A stretch of 64,000 nucleotides of DNA from Fibrobacter sp. UWB4 (GCF_002210345.1 NZ_MWQI01000008.1:62001-126000); one strand, 5' to 3'; shown: positions 7,547 through 15,789, counted from the first letter of the stretch. Translations and numbers: made by a program. The notes: generated by a model not told the origin, from the sequence alone.

Positions 7547-10378
7547 ATGAGCAAAATTATCAGCCTTGATGGCGACTGGCAGATGATCTGGGACACGGAA
7601 GACACAGGCATCTCCAATCGTTGGTATGCAACGTATCCTGAAAAAACACAGACTGTTAGCGTTCCCCACATCTGGGAAAGAGCTTTTGACAAGCTTTTGA
7701 TGGCCCAGGACTGCGCATTCTATTTCAAGAGATTCACGATTGACGACGAAAAGCAGGTCACGAAGCGCATTTTCCTCCGCTTCGAAAAGATCGCAACGCA
7801 CGCCACCATCTGGCTTAACGGTAAGCTTTTGGGCGACCACTTTGGCGCTTACACGTCCTTTGTCATTGAAACGCAGAAGGCGATCAAGCTCGGCGAAGAA
7901 AACATTCTCTGCATCCGCGTTGCAAACATGGGTGCCACAAACAGCCGCATCGACTTCGGTCGCGAAAGCAAGGAAGGCGCAAACGACCGCTATGCCCACC
8001 CGGGCGAAATGCCGGTTGGCCTCCCCTGGTCGCAGTATCCGTACGGCGGTATCTGTGGTCACGTGGACTTGATTCTCGGTAACGCTGCATTTATTTCCGA
8101 TATTCACGTCGAACCGGACATGGACCAGGAACGCGTTTCTGTCGAAGCGTTCTTCAACAATCCGCGCGGTTACCAGTCCCGCCTCCGCATCCTCATGAAG
8201 AACCCGAACGGCGACGTTTACGAATACTTCAAGGACATCAAGCTCGAAAAGGAAAACGCCACGCAGAAGTTCCTGCTAGGCATCAAGGACTGGAAGAAGG
8301 ACAAGTGCGTCTGGAGTCCGGAACGTCCGAACCTGTTTGCGATCGAAATGCAGCTTGAAATCAAGGGCGCTAAGGGCAAGGCTCCTGAATACACCTTCCC
8401 TGTCGTGAAGACTTTCGGCTTCCGCAAGTTCGACTGCCTCAAGGGCGACTACTACATCAACGACTCCATCGTGAAGCTCATGGGCGTAAGCTACAACCAG
8501 CAGTGGAGCGAAGGCGGCCTCTGGACAGACCAGAACCCGGCTCTCGAAAAAGACCTGAACGCAGTGAAGGCCGCAGGCTTCAACGTCATCCGTTCCTGTG
8601 GCGCTCCGCTCAGCAGCACGGCTCTCGACATCTGCGACAAGATTGGTTTGTTCGTTTTCCAGGAATTCCCGATCCACACGATGCGTTCTACCGCCCAGGG
8701 CCTCGAAATCACGAAGAAGCTCATCAACGACATGGTGCGTGACCAGCACAACCATCCGTGTATCGCCGCCTGGATTCTCGGTTCCGAAAACGGAACGTTC
8801 ATGCTCCAGAACGGCAACAAGCTCTTGAACGCGATCAGCCCAATCGACACCTGCCGCCCGGCTATCAGCAACTTCAACAGCATTTACCTCGACAACGAAG
8901 CAAACTTCCACAAGGATACGGGCAAGATCATCCCGGTCTCCATCGACCGCATTTCTCAGTACGCCACGATGCGCGTGAACCCGCGTTTAAACCCGAGCGC
9001 CGCCTACACGCACTACCTCGCCCACATGCTGGACAAGGAAGACGTGGAACTCATGGTGCCGGATACGGGTCTTGGCGACAGCCACTTCCAGGATGAAGAA
9101 GAACCGATTTTGAACGACATCGAAAACAAGGTCCTGGTGACGCTCAAGAACAACACGCTCTTCCCGAAGCGCGCAACCACCATTGCCGGTCCTCGCAGCG
9201 TCAAGAGCCAGAAGGCGATCAAGAACGAATTCAAGTCCGTGGAAACATTCGTCGCCGACAACAAGCTCTCCATTTGGCCGAACTTCGAATCGTTCAACGC
9301 CGATGTCTACCGCATCGCCCTCAAGAGCAAATACGACCAGATTACCGCATTCCAGAGCAACCCGCAGATTGCAGGTTTCTTCATTGACCAGTGGGCCGAC
9401 AACGGAACTGACTTCAGCGGTTTCACCGATGAAAACAGAAAGTCCAAGGGCATCCAGAATTTTGCCCGCGAAATCACGGCTCCGAGCCGTGTGCTCATCA
9501 GCGAACTGGAACACGTTGTCACTCCGCAGAGCGAAGTCAGCTTCCAGCTTACGCTTTTGAACAACAGCCGTCTGGAAGACGTGGAAATCGAAGTTTCGCT
9601 CCTCGATGCTAAGGACAAAGTCATCAATACGCAAAAGGTCATGCCCGAAGAACCGGCTGACAAGAAGACGCTCACGCAGCTTGGCATTTGCACATTGATG
9701 GCCCCGCGCGCCACCGGTTTGTACAAGATAAAGCTTACGCTCAAGGATTGCGGCAAGGAAGTCCACTCCAGCTACGAAGACTTGATCGTGATCGACCAGG
9801 CCGACGTGAAGGACGCCATGAGCAAGGTTTGCTTCCTCGACAACTACGATGAATCAAGCGATGTGCTCGCCGCCCTCGACGGTTCTGAACAAATTATCTT
9901 TACTGCAAACTTGAGTTCTTGGCCGGATGAAATCTTGGAAAAGATTATCGATGTCACGAAGAATGGCGGCAAGACGCTGTTGCTCTCCGACATGACGACT
10001 GAAGATATCGACCTCTTGAACCAGAGCCACAACTTTGAAAACAAGATCGAAGCCCACTGGACCACAGGCGCAAATGAATTCAGCTTGCACTACTTGCCGA
10101 AGGATTCCCCGCTCCTTGCTGTGTTCGGCGGCAACGGCGTTCTCGACCACAACTCCGCATCGGCAATGCCGGGCATTTCGTTGAACGAACTCGCTGGCGC
10201 TAAGGTTTACGCACGTTCCGTGACGCTCAAGGATGGCGAAATCAAGACGGGTGTGGACTTGCAGCTCGTGCCGTTTGGCAAGGGCCAGATCATGTTCAAC
10301 CAGTTCAGCGTGATTGAAGGTTTGGAAACGAACGCCCTTTCGGATGCGCTGTTCACGGCCATCGTGAACTTGCTGTAA
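7547..10378 (+). CDS. Glycoside hydrolase family 2 protein, cytoplasmic
   Basis: A 943-residue enzyme with the GH2 domain order: N-terminal jelly roll (about 1-185, starting SLDGDWQMIWD), Ig-like domain (about 190-300), and TIM barrel (about 300-640, entered by NDSIVKLMGVSYNQQWSEGG). Beyond about 640 there are further beta-rich domains. The candidate acid/base is Glu414 in WILGSENG, where most GH2 enzymes have GNE; the nucleophile may lie in GFFIDQWADNG near 610, but I cannot fix it. No signal peptide is visible, so it probably acts on imported oligosaccharides. Beta-galactosidase, mannosidase or glucuronidase activity cannot be told apart. AAAGGA precedes the ATG, and a terminator follows at 10465. 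Confidence 0.85.
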   Translation: MSKIISLDGDWQMIWDTEDTGISNRWYATYPEKTQTVSVPHIWERAFDKLLMAQDCAFYFKRFTIDDEKQVTKRIFLRFEKIATHATIWLNGKLLGDHFGAYTSFVIETQKAIKLGEENILCIRVANMGATNSRIDFGRESKEGANDRYAHPGEMPVGLPWSQYPYGGICGHVDLILGNAAFISDIHVEPDMDQERVSVEAFFNNPRGYQSRLRILMKNPNGDVYEYFKDIKLEKENATQKFLLGIKDWKKDKCVWSPERPNLFAIEMQLEIKGAKGKAPEYTFPVVKTFGFRKFDCLKGDYYINDSIVKLMGVSYNQQWSEGGLWTDQNPALEKDLNAVKAAGFNVIRSCGAPLSSTALDICDKIGLFVFQEFPIHTMRSTAQGLEITKKLINDMVRDQHNHPCIAAWILGSENGTFMLQNGNKLLNAISPIDTCRPAISNFNSIYLDNEANFHKDTGKIIPVSIDRISQYATMRVNPRLNPSAAYTHYLAHMLDKEDVELMVPDTGLGDSHFQDEEEPILNDIENKVLVTLKNNTLFPKRATTIAGPRSVKSQKAIKNEFKSVETFVADNKLSIWPNFESFNADVYRIALKSKYDQITAFQSNPQIAGFFIDQWADNGTDFSGFTDENRKSKGIQNFAREITAPSRVLISELEHVVTPQSEVSFQLTLLNNSRLEDVEIEVSLLDAKDKVINTQKVMPEEPADKKTLTQLGICTLMAPRATGLYKIKLTLKDCGKEVHSSYEDLIVIDQADVKDAMSKVCFLDNYDESSDVLAALDGSEQIIFTANLSSWPDEILEKIIDVTKNGGKTLLLSDMTTEDIDLLNQSHNFENKIEAHWTTGANEFSLHYLPKDSPLLAVFGGNGVLDHNSASAMPGISLNELAGAKVYARSVTLKDGEIKTGVDLQLVPFGKGQIMFNQFSVIEGLETNALSDALFTAIVNLL

Positions 10379-10394
10379 TTGGTTCGGCAGGCTC

Positions 10395-10438
10395 TTCTTC
10401 ATGTTGAGAGGCTCTGCCTCGAAACATCCAGTAAAGTC
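10395..10438. repeat. Interspersed repeat fragment (CATGTTGAGAGGCTCTGCCT variant)
   Basis: CTTCATGTTGAGAGGCTCTG continues into CCTCGAAACATCCAGTAAAG. The variant recurs inverted at about 63465-63500 (ACTGGATGTTTCGAGG, AGCCTCTCAACATGACG). Confidence 0.6.
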
Positions 10439-10464
10439 TAGCCGACAAGCTTTGAATTTTCAAG

Positions 10465-10489
10465 AGTCCCGCCCTGCGCGGGACTTTTT
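10465..10489 (+). terminator. Terminator of the GH2 gene
   Basis: AGTCCCGC-CCTGC-GCGGGACT forms an 8-bp perfect stem followed by TTTT. Confidence 0.8.
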
Positions 10490-10495
10490 CGTTAC

Positions 10496-10595
10496 AATAC
10501 GTCATCCTGAGGACCGAAGGGACGAAGGATCCAGTGCAATACTTTTACAATCCGTCATCCTGAGGGCGACAGCCCGAAGGATCCAGTGCAATACA
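10496..10595. repeat. Tandem pair of interspersed repeats, about 51 bp each
   Basis: Two copies of TTACAAT(ac/cc)GTCATCCTGAGG, a variable middle, then GAAGGATCCAGTGCAATAC lie head to tail, starting at about 10496 and 10547. The variable middles (ACCGAAGGGAC against GCGACAGCC) each form the short stem seen elsewhere in the family. They sit just upstream of the proA promoter. Confidence 0.75.
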
Positions 10596-10606
10596 TATTA
10601 AATTTC

Positions 10607-10614
10607 TATATTTG
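10607..10614 (+). promoter_or_regulatory. Possible -7 promoter element of proA
   Basis: TATATTTG ends 6 bp before the proA ATG. If used, the mRNA would be leaderless or nearly so; no TTTG is found 19 bp upstream, so the assignment is weak. No ribosome binding site is visible before this ATG, which agrees with a leaderless start. Confidence 0.3.
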
Positions 10615-10619
10615 CTTTT

Positions 10620-11891
10620 ATGACACAGAATAACGTTAATTTGGAAAAATACTCTGACGAGCTCGCCAACAACGCAAAGAACGCGAGCAAGAAAATTCGC
10701 ACATTGAGCGCCGAAAAGCGCGCAGCCGTGCTCGCACGTGTTGCAGAAATTCTCCGTGCAAAGAAGCCGGAAATTCTCGCCGCCAACAAGCTTGACCTCG
10801 AAGCTGCCGCCGGCAAGCTCGACGATTCCAAGATGGATCGCCTGACTTTGAATGATGCCCGCATCGAATCGATGGCCAAGGGCGCCGAAGAAATCGCTGC
10901 ATTTACCGACCCGCTCGGCCGCATTCTCGAATCCCGTGAACTCAAGAACGGCATCAAGATAAGCCGTGTCGCTGTGCCGATAGGTTCTGTGTTCTTTATT
11001 TTTGAAAGCCGCCCGAACGTGACGATTGATGGAGCTTGCCTTTGCTTCAAGGCGGGCAATGCCGTGATTCTCCGTGGCGGTAAGGAATCGCTCAACTCCG
11101 CAAAGTGCCTCGCCGGGATTTTCCACCAGGCGCTTGAAGAAAATGGCGTTGACAAGGATGCCGTGCAGCTCGTGACCGAAACGAGCCATGACCTCGTGGG
11201 CATGCTCTTGCAGCGCAACGATTGCCTCGACCTCGTGATTCCCCGCGGTGGCGAACGCTTGATCCGCGCCGTCGTAGAACAGAGCAAGATTCCTGTCATC
11301 AAGCACTTCAACGGCATCTGCCATGTGTATGTGGACAAGTCCGCCGACATGGAAAAGGCAGTGAACATTCTCATTAACGCGAAGACGCAGCGTACCGGCG
11401 TATGCAACGCCATGGAATGCGTGATTATCGACCGACATATCGATGATGCAAACGTCAAGAAGCTCATTGATTGCCTCGCCGACCGCGGTGTGGAACTCTT
11501 TGGCAACAAGGACGCCCAATCACACGACAGCCGCATCAAGGACATCGGCGACGACAGCAACTACCATCACGAATACCTCGCCCTCAAGGCAAGCGTCAAG
11601 TTCGTCGATAACGTCGAAGAAGCCTGCGACCACATCGAAAAGAACAGCAGCCGCCACACGGAAGCCGTCGTTGCAGAAGATGCCGCCGTGCAAGATTACT
11701 TTGTCGCAAACGTTGATAGCAGCAGCGTCATGGTGAACGCCAGCACACGCTTTGCAGACGGTGGCGAATACGGTCTCGGTGCCGAAGTAGGCATTTCTAC
11801 GGACAAGCTCCATGCTCGTGGCCCGATGGGTGTCGAAAGCCTCTGCAGCTACAAGTGGATTCTCCGTGGCAATGGACAGGTAAGAGGATAG
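10620..11891 (+). CDS. proA: Gamma-glutamyl phosphate reductase
   Basis: Second step of proline synthesis: reduces gamma-glutamyl phosphate with NADPH to glutamate semialdehyde in the cytosol. The 423 residues match the family length. The signature FESRPNVTIDGA and the following KAGNAVILRGGKESLNS are clear, and the catalytic Cys262 lies in TGVCNAMEC. The C-terminus holds FADGGEYGLGAEVGISTDKLHARGP, here named only by its start and end residues FADGG and ARGP, which is typical of ProA. No proB is adjacent. hisI follows after 78 bp with a repeat between. Confidence 0.96.
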   Translation: MTQNNVNLEKYSDELANNAKNASKKIRTLSAEKRAAVLARVAEILRAKKPEILAANKLDLEAAAGKLDDSKMDRLTLNDARIESMAKGAEEIAAFTDPLGRILESRELKNGIKISRVAVPIGSVFFIFESRPNVTIDGACLCFKAGNAVILRGGKESLNSAKCLAGIFHQALEENGVDKDAVQLVTETSHDLVGMLLQRNDCLDLVIPRGGERLIRAVVEQSKIPVIKHFNGICHVYVDKSADMEKAVNILINAKTQRTGVCNAMECVIIDRHIDDANVKKLIDCLADRGVELFGNKDAQSHDSRIKDIGDDSNYHHEYLALKASVKFVDNVEEACDHIEKNSSRHTEAVVAEDAAVQDYFVANVDSSSVMVNASTRFADGGEYGLGAEVGISTDKLHARGPMGVESLCSYKWILRGNGQVRG

Positions 11892-11926
11892 TCGGAAGTA
11901 GGAAGTAGACGGTAGACAGTAGGAAG
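11890..11926. repeat. Heptanucleotide-period repeat array behind proA
   Basis: GTCGGAA-GTAGGAA-GTAGACG-GTAGACA-GTAGGAA steps by 7 bp and begins at the proA stop codon. Confidence 0.7.
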
Positions 11927-11938
11927 CGACACGAATGT

Positions 11939-11965
11939 GTCATCCTGAGCGAAGTCGAAGGATCT
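11939..11965 (+). repeat. Interspersed repeat supplying the hisI ribosome binding site
   Basis: GTCATCCTGAGCGAAGTCGA then AGGATCT is a copy of the family, ending 4 bp before the hisI ATG. Its AAGGA (11958-11962) stands 7 nt before the ATG, an ideal Shine-Dalgarno position. Confidence 0.7.
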
Positions 11966-11969
11966 AAAA

Positions 11970-12320
11970 ATGAAGTTTGAAGATTTGATCAAAGAAGTAA
12001 AGTTCGAAGTGGAATTCGGTGGCGTGAAGCTCGCACCGGCAATCGTCCAGGACGCCGATAAGGGCGACGTGCTGATGATGGCATGGATGAACGAAGAAGC
12101 CCTCCGCCGTACGCACGAATGCGGTGAAATGGTTTTCTGGAGCCGCAGCCGCAAGGAATACTGGCACAAGGGCGACACGAGCGGAAACGTGATGACGGTC
12201 GTCGAATGGGCTGCCGACTGCGATTCCGACGCGTTGCTTTTCAAGGTGCGCATGCAAGGCCCGCAAGTCGCTTGCCACACAGGCGCCCGTAGCTGCTTCT
12301 TCAAGAAGTGCGAAAAGTAA
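11970..12320 (+). CDS. hisI: Phosphoribosyl-AMP cyclohydrolase
   Basis: Opens the adenine ring of phosphoribosyl-AMP, the third step of histidine synthesis, as a zinc enzyme in the cytosol. The 116 residues correspond to the HisI domain alone; no HisE domain is fused. Visible signatures are MAWMNEEAL, the zinc- and magnesium-binding DCDSDALL, and [11 protein letters not shown] with the zinc cysteines. WSRSR and WHKGDTSGN complete the active site. It stands apart from other his genes. The start is set by AAGGA 7 nt upstream, which belongs to an interspersed repeat, and a strong terminator follows. Confidence 0.96.
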   Translation: MKFEDLIKEVKFEVEFGGVKLAPAIVQDADKGDVLMMAWMNEEALRRTHECGEMVFWSRSRKEYWHKGDTSGNVMTVVEWAADCDSDALLFKVRMQGPQVACHTGARSCFFKKCEK

Positions 12321-12361
12321 ATTAAGTCGCCCCCCCCTCGCTGAACGATCACATAAAATTT

Positions 12362-12395
12362 GCCTAGTTTGCATACGCAAGCTAGGCTTTTTTTT
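12362..12395 (+). terminator. Terminator of hisI
   Basis: GCCTAGTTTGC-ATAC-GCAAGCTAGGC is an 11-bp stem with one G-T pair, followed by eight T. A C8 run lies just before it (12330-12337). Confidence 0.88.
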
Positions 12396-12420
12396 CAAGC
12401 AAATTACGCGTTACACAGGA

Positions 12421-12479
12421 GCGGCAAGGCGGTTACGGCTGCGCGGGTGGCAGCTGTTGGTGTCACCGAGAATCAGCAA
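12421..12479. pseudogene. Chimeric 59-bp fragment of the wbjD epimerase gene
   Basis: 12421-12457 is identical to 15005-15041 and 12449-12479 is identical to 15444-15474; the two pieces overlap at the shared 9-mer GGCAGCTGT. The result equals wbjD with 411 bp removed between two 9-bp direct repeats, trimmed at both ends. Orientation is the same as the intact gene, 2.5 kb away. It carries no reading frame of its own. Confidence 0.85.
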
Positions 12480-12530
12480 TGAATAAGAGAACTTTGGGAA
12501 TATTCAAACAGCGGATTTAAGGTTGATTCT

Positions 12531-13448
12531 TTATTTGCTGTTTTTGGGGTGTAAGTCTTCTTTACGAACTTTGAAGAGTTCGGCCGCTTTTTCTGGCGTC
12601 AAAATGCCGGAATCAACCATGAGCTGTGCAGATTCAAGAATTCCATCGCCTTTCCCTTGCAAGTAAGACCCTTGTTTCTCGTAAAGCAAATCCGTCATTC
12701 CGTCAACCTCGTTCAAAAGCGTTTCGTCAGTGTACCCAGTCAAAGATACATCCTTGGCAAAGTCCTTGTCAAGCAGTCTCTTCAGTTTTTCGGCAGGAAT
12801 CTCCTTTTCTTCAAGAACGGCTCGAAAAATACGAAGCATTTCAGCCCGGTTTGTTTTTTCTCGCTTTTCAGGCTCGGTTCGGTCATCGATGGCGAAAAAC
12901 TTTTCCACCTCCACAAAGTAAACATCCAATTTTTCGTAAAAGAAATGCCGATTACGCGCAAGCTGCGAATGATGCAGGTAAGTATTTCTCTCCAATGGAA
13001 ACTGATTTTCTGTCAAAAGCGAAAGCACGTAGATGTGAGGCAAATTGTAATCTTGCGATTTTTTAACGGTTCGCGAAATTACGCGGGATGTGTAGTAGAT
13101 AAGCCTATCAACGAACAGGGTGTTGAAATTCTGCTGAACTTCGATAAGAACTGGGTTGCCAGCTTCTGTAGTTCCGTAAATGTCGAAAATTGCGGTCTTG
13201 TCATTAAGAACCCCAGGATTCTCTGGAACACCAAAGGTAAAGGATTTGATGGCGTTTTCTCCGTTCAAATCTAGCATGGCGTTTAGGAATTTTACGGTGC
13301 GTTCGGGCTTCGCTTCGTTTGCCATAAGCATCTTGAAAATGCCGTCGCTGAAGGGGTAAACGTTAGTGTAGTTTTTTCGATATTCTGCCAAATGTTCAGG
13401 ATGTTCGTGAAGATCCTTGACCATGGCGAAAAATTCATCTCGAGTCAC
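12531..13448 (-). CDS. Rpn family / PD-(D/E)XK nuclease-like protein
   Basis: A 305-residue member of the recombination-promoting nuclease / transposase_31-like group, which occurs in many copies in genomes such as Fibrobacter. The nuclease core is visible: Asp89 in IFDIYGTT and Glu103-x-Gln105 in VLIEVQQNFN, preceded by YPFSDGIFKMLM. The C-terminal part (205-300) is charged and helical and includes LQGKGDGILESAQ. Family members can promote RecA-independent recombination; whether this one is mobile or domestic cannot be seen, and no terminal repeats flank it. It lies between the wbjD fragment and the rhuM remnant in the border zone of the polysaccharide locus. GGAGGT lies upstream of the start. 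Confidence 0.82.
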   Translation of the reverse strand: MTRDEFFAMVKDLHEHPEHLAEYRKNYTNVYPFSDGIFKMLMANEAKPERTVKFLNAMLDLNGENAIKSFTFGVPENPGVLNDKTAIFDIYGTTEAGNPVLIEVQQNFNTLFVDRLIYYTSRVISRTVKKSQDYNLPHIYVLSLLTENQFPLERNTYLHHSQLARNRHFFYEKLDVYFVEVEKFFAIDDRTEPEKREKTNRAEMLRIFRAVLEEKEIPAEKLKRLLDKDFAKDVSLTGYTDETLLNEVDGMTDLLYEKQGSYLQGKGDGILESAQLMVDSGILTPEKAAELFKVRKEDLHPKNSK

Positions 13449-13578
13449 AATTATACCTCCATTAAGTTTAGAGGATATAATCTACAACAAAGAATTTTCG
13501 AAAAGCGCAACCTTGTAAATTTTGCAAACAACCGTTAGCAAACAACATTATTTAGCAAACACATGTTGACACGTACTT

Positions 13579-13971
13579 TTACCTTTTCTCAGAAGAATTC
13601 TTTTCTGGGTCCTTTTCCAAGGCATACATACGGATTATATACTTGGAATAATAAGCATAATTCCTGAGGCATCCAAACATATCCAGCCAATTATTGAGCT
13701 TTTTGCAATGAACCGAATTTTCGTCTTTTACAAAATACGAATTCGCAATCCAGTAAATGTCAGAATTGTAATCACCAAAGGAGTCTTCCGTCAGGCCCGT
13801 TCTTTTTTTCAATTTTTCGAAAAAGGCTTTTTTACATCGGCACTTACTTTTGACGAAGTCGCCGTAGAATCCCTGAAAAGGGATACAGCCTTTGTGCAAA
13901 AAGCAGACCACAAATTTTCTTTTCCCCCCCTGAATTTTTCTCTTTGGTCCGCACTTTTTCTTTGGAATCAT
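13579..13971 (-). CDS. Hypothetical basic, cysteine-containing protein
   Basis: I do not recognise this 130-residue protein. It begins with a very basic stretch (KKKCGPKRKIQGGKRK) and has five or six cysteines in the first half (CFLHKGC, KCRCKK), so metal binding is possible, followed by a YNSDIYWIANSYF segment. A G7 run (13925-13931) lies in codons 20-22; a one-base slip would join its C-terminal part to an alternative frame starting MATVKIKCND about 22 bp upstream. The gene is AT-rich and sits in the debris zone beside the polysaccharide locus. Confidence 0.5.
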   Translation of the reverse strand: MIPKKKCGPKRKIQGGKRKFVVCFLHKGCIPFQGFYGDFVKSKCRCKKAFFEKLKKRTGLTEDSFGDYNSDIYWIANSYFVKDENSVHCKKLNNWLDMFGCLRNYAYYSKYIIRMYALEKDPEKNSSEKR

Positions 13972-13998
13972 TGCATTTTATTTTTACGGTGGCCATTT

Positions 13999-14085
13999 TT
14001 ATACAATACACCCAACAAAGTGACCAAAGAAATAGAGAACCGCCGCTACCGCCAAAGAGACACCGATAGCTTCGGCAATGTTCAT
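13999..14085 (-). CDS. Possible 28-residue hydrophobic peptide
   Basis: ATG at 14085 opens MNIAEAIGVSLAVAAVLYFF and ends GHFVGCIV, a single predicted membrane helix. GAGTGG lies immediately upstream, closer than ideal. It precedes the hypothetical gene at 13971 on the same strand. It may be a chance frame or a small membrane protein; there is no independent support. Confidence 0.25.
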   Translation of the reverse strand: MNIAEAIGVSLAVAAVLYFFGHFVGCIV

Positions 14086-14113
14086 TCCACTCAAAAAGCT
14101 TTTCAGACATTCG

Positions 14114-14533
14114 CTAATTTGTCATGCCAACGAAAGGTTTTTCGCTATCGACGCGTTCATATACAAGTTCCGCTGCGGTGTGCTCGTGGACTGCGTAATG
14201 CAATTTGTTCTGGACAGTAGCAAAGAAATCCTTCGTAATCTTTTTGCGGGGATCGTAGTCTACGGATGTTGCGTAGATATCCGTGACTTGCTGGTAAAAA
14301 TTACGCTCAGACGAGCGAATGTCGCGAATTCGCTGCAAAAGTTCCTTGAAATAGCGATTCCGACCGTTTTTCAGCCTTTCATCGTCAAGAGCAAACCCCT
14401 TCTGAATGAATTCGTGCAACCTAGCCGTGGCCCACCGTCTAAACCTTGTGGCTACAGGTGATTGAACACGGTAGCCAATAGCGATGATGACATCGAGATT
14501 GTAATGAGCAATCTTTCGATGGACCTGCGTCAC
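14114..14533 (-). pseudogene. Fragment of a RhuM-family protein
   Basis: The 139 codons match the middle of RhuM-type proteins (normally over 300 residues): HYNLDVIIAIGYRVQS, FALDDERLKNG, IRDIRSSERNFYQQVTDIYA, YDPRKKITKDFF and the end of the domain ERVDSEKPFVGMTN. The N-terminal DNA-binding part is missing, and the frame runs back into the terminator of the polysaccharide operon, so it has no proper start; the C-terminus is also cut. RhuM genes are typical accessory, mobile-island genes, so this remnant marks past turnover here. Confidence 0.75.
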
Positions 14534-14540
14534 CCAACAA

Positions 14541-14570
14541 ACAAAAAGTCGGCCTCTTTTGAAGCCGACT
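14541..14570 (-). terminator. Terminator of the wbjBCD segment
   Basis: Minus strand AGTCGGC-N10-GCCGACT followed by TTTTTGTTT, 35 bp past the wbjD stop. It marks the left end of the polysaccharide locus. Confidence 0.8.
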
Positions 14571-14604
14571 CAAGCGAAAAACGAGTATAAGATTCCTACC
14601 GCTC

Positions 14605-15789
14605 TTACCCCTTCCTCCACACCATCTTGTTGACGATGCCGGTGTTGCTCTGGATAATCTTCACGACTTTGGTCGAGACGTTTTCTTCGATGTAGTCAGG
14701 CACGGGGATGCCGTAGTCGCCGTTAGCGTTCATCGTGACGGCCGTATCGACCGCCTGCAAGAGCGACTTTTCGTCGATGCCCGCGATGAAGAAGCAGGCC
14801 TTGTCAAGAGCTTCGGGGCGTTCCGTGCTGGTGCGAATGCAGATTGCCGGGAACGGATGGCCGATGCTTGTGAAGAAGGAGCTTTCTTCGGGGAGCGTGC
14901 CGCTGTCACTCACGACGGCGAAAGCGTTCATCTGCAAGCAATTGTAATCGTGGAATCCGAGCGGTTCGTGCTGAATCACGCGCTTGTCGAGCTTGAAGCC
15001 CGAGGCGGCAAGGCGGTTACGGCTGCGCGGGTGGCAGCTGTACAGAATCGGCATGTCGTACTTTTCGGCCATCTTGTTGATGGCGGTAAAGAGGCTCGTA
15101 AAGTTCTTCTCGGTATCGATATTCTCTTCGCGATGGGCGCTGAGCAGAATGTACTTACCTTTTTCGAGGCCAAGACGTTTGTGAATGTCGCTAGCTTCGA
15201 TTTGCGCGAGGTTCTTGTGCAGAACTTCGGCCATGGGGCTGCCGGTCACGTACGTGCGTTCCTTGGGCAGGCCGCAGTCAGCGAGGTAGCGGCGAGCGTG
15301 TTCGGAGTAGGCCATGTTCACATCGCTGATGATGTCCACGATGCGGCGGTTGGTCTCTTCGGGCAGGCATTCGTCCTTGCAGCGGTTGCCCGCTTCCATG
15401 TGGAAAATCGGGATGTGCAGGCGCTTAGCGGCGATGGCAGAAAGGCAGCTGTTGGTGTCACCGAGAATCAGCAAAGCATCCGGTTTGCAAGCGACCATGA
15501 GCTTGTAACTGCAGTTGATGATGTTTCCCACAGTTGCACCGAGATCGTCACCCACGGCATCCATGTAAACTTCGGGATCCTTGAGGCTTAAGTCCTTGAA
15601 GAACACGCCGTTCAAGTTGTAATCGTAGTTCTGGCCAGTGTGCGCGAGAACGCAATCAAAGTACTTGCGGCACTTGTCGATGACTGCCGCAAGGCGGATG
15701 ATTTCCGGGCGCGTACCCACGATAATCAAGAGTTTCAGCTTGCCGTTATCGGCAAACTTTACGTCAGTGTAGTCTGTTTTAATGTTCAT
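14605..15789 (-). CDS. wbjD: WbjD/FnlC-type UDP-N-acetyl sugar 2-epimerase (UDP-L-FucNAc synthesis)
   Basis: Non-hydrolysing 2-epimerase of 394 residues (GT-B fold, cytosolic). The N-terminal IVGTRPEIIRLAA and the active-site stretch HMEAGNRCKDECLPEETNRR match the WbjD/Cap5G/FnlC group, where AGNRC replaces the AGLRT of WecB. With wbjB and wbjC in the same segment, the inferred reaction is the last step to UDP-N-acetyl-L-fucosamine. The start overlaps the stop of the upstream acyltransferase gene (ATGA). Base composition is clearly richer in GC than its upstream neighbours and resembles wbjB and wbjC. Two pieces of this gene recur as a scar at 12421-12479. Confidence 0.88.
   Translation of the reverse strand: MNIKTDYTDVKFADNGKLKLLIIVGTRPEIIRLAAVIDKCRKYFDCVLAHTGQNYDYNLNGVFFKDLSLKDPEVYMDAVGDDLGATVGNIINCSYKLMVACKPDALLILGDTNSCLSAIAAKRLHIPIFHMEAGNRCKDECLPEETNRRIVDIISDVNMAYSEHARRYLADCGLPKERTYVTGSPMAEVLHKNLAQIEASDIHKRLGLEKGKYILLSAHREENIDTEKNFTSLFTAINKMAEKYDMPILYSCHPRSRNRLAASGFKLDKRVIQHEPLGFHDYNCLQMNAFAVVSDSGTLPEESSFFTSIGHPFPAICIRTSTERPEALDKACFFIAGIDEKSLLQAVDTAVTMNANGDYGIPVPDYIEENVSTKVVKIIQSNTGIVNKMVWRKG

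Noticed and set aside
10496-10595. CRISPR array
   Set aside because: Only two units, with short variable middles that pair internally; no spacers or cas genes. The heptamer arrays are far too short in period for CRISPR.
12330-12337. C8 run after hisI as a phase-variation tract
   Set aside because: It is intergenic, 10 bp past the stop, with no reading frame to switch.
12531-13448. Complete insertion sequence around the Rpn family gene
   Set aside because: No terminal inverted repeats or target duplications could be seen at either side.
14605-15789. Classical WecB for ManNAc synthesis
   Set aside because: The AGNRCKDECLPEE stretch and the neighbouring wbjB and wbjC place it in the WbjD/FnlC group.
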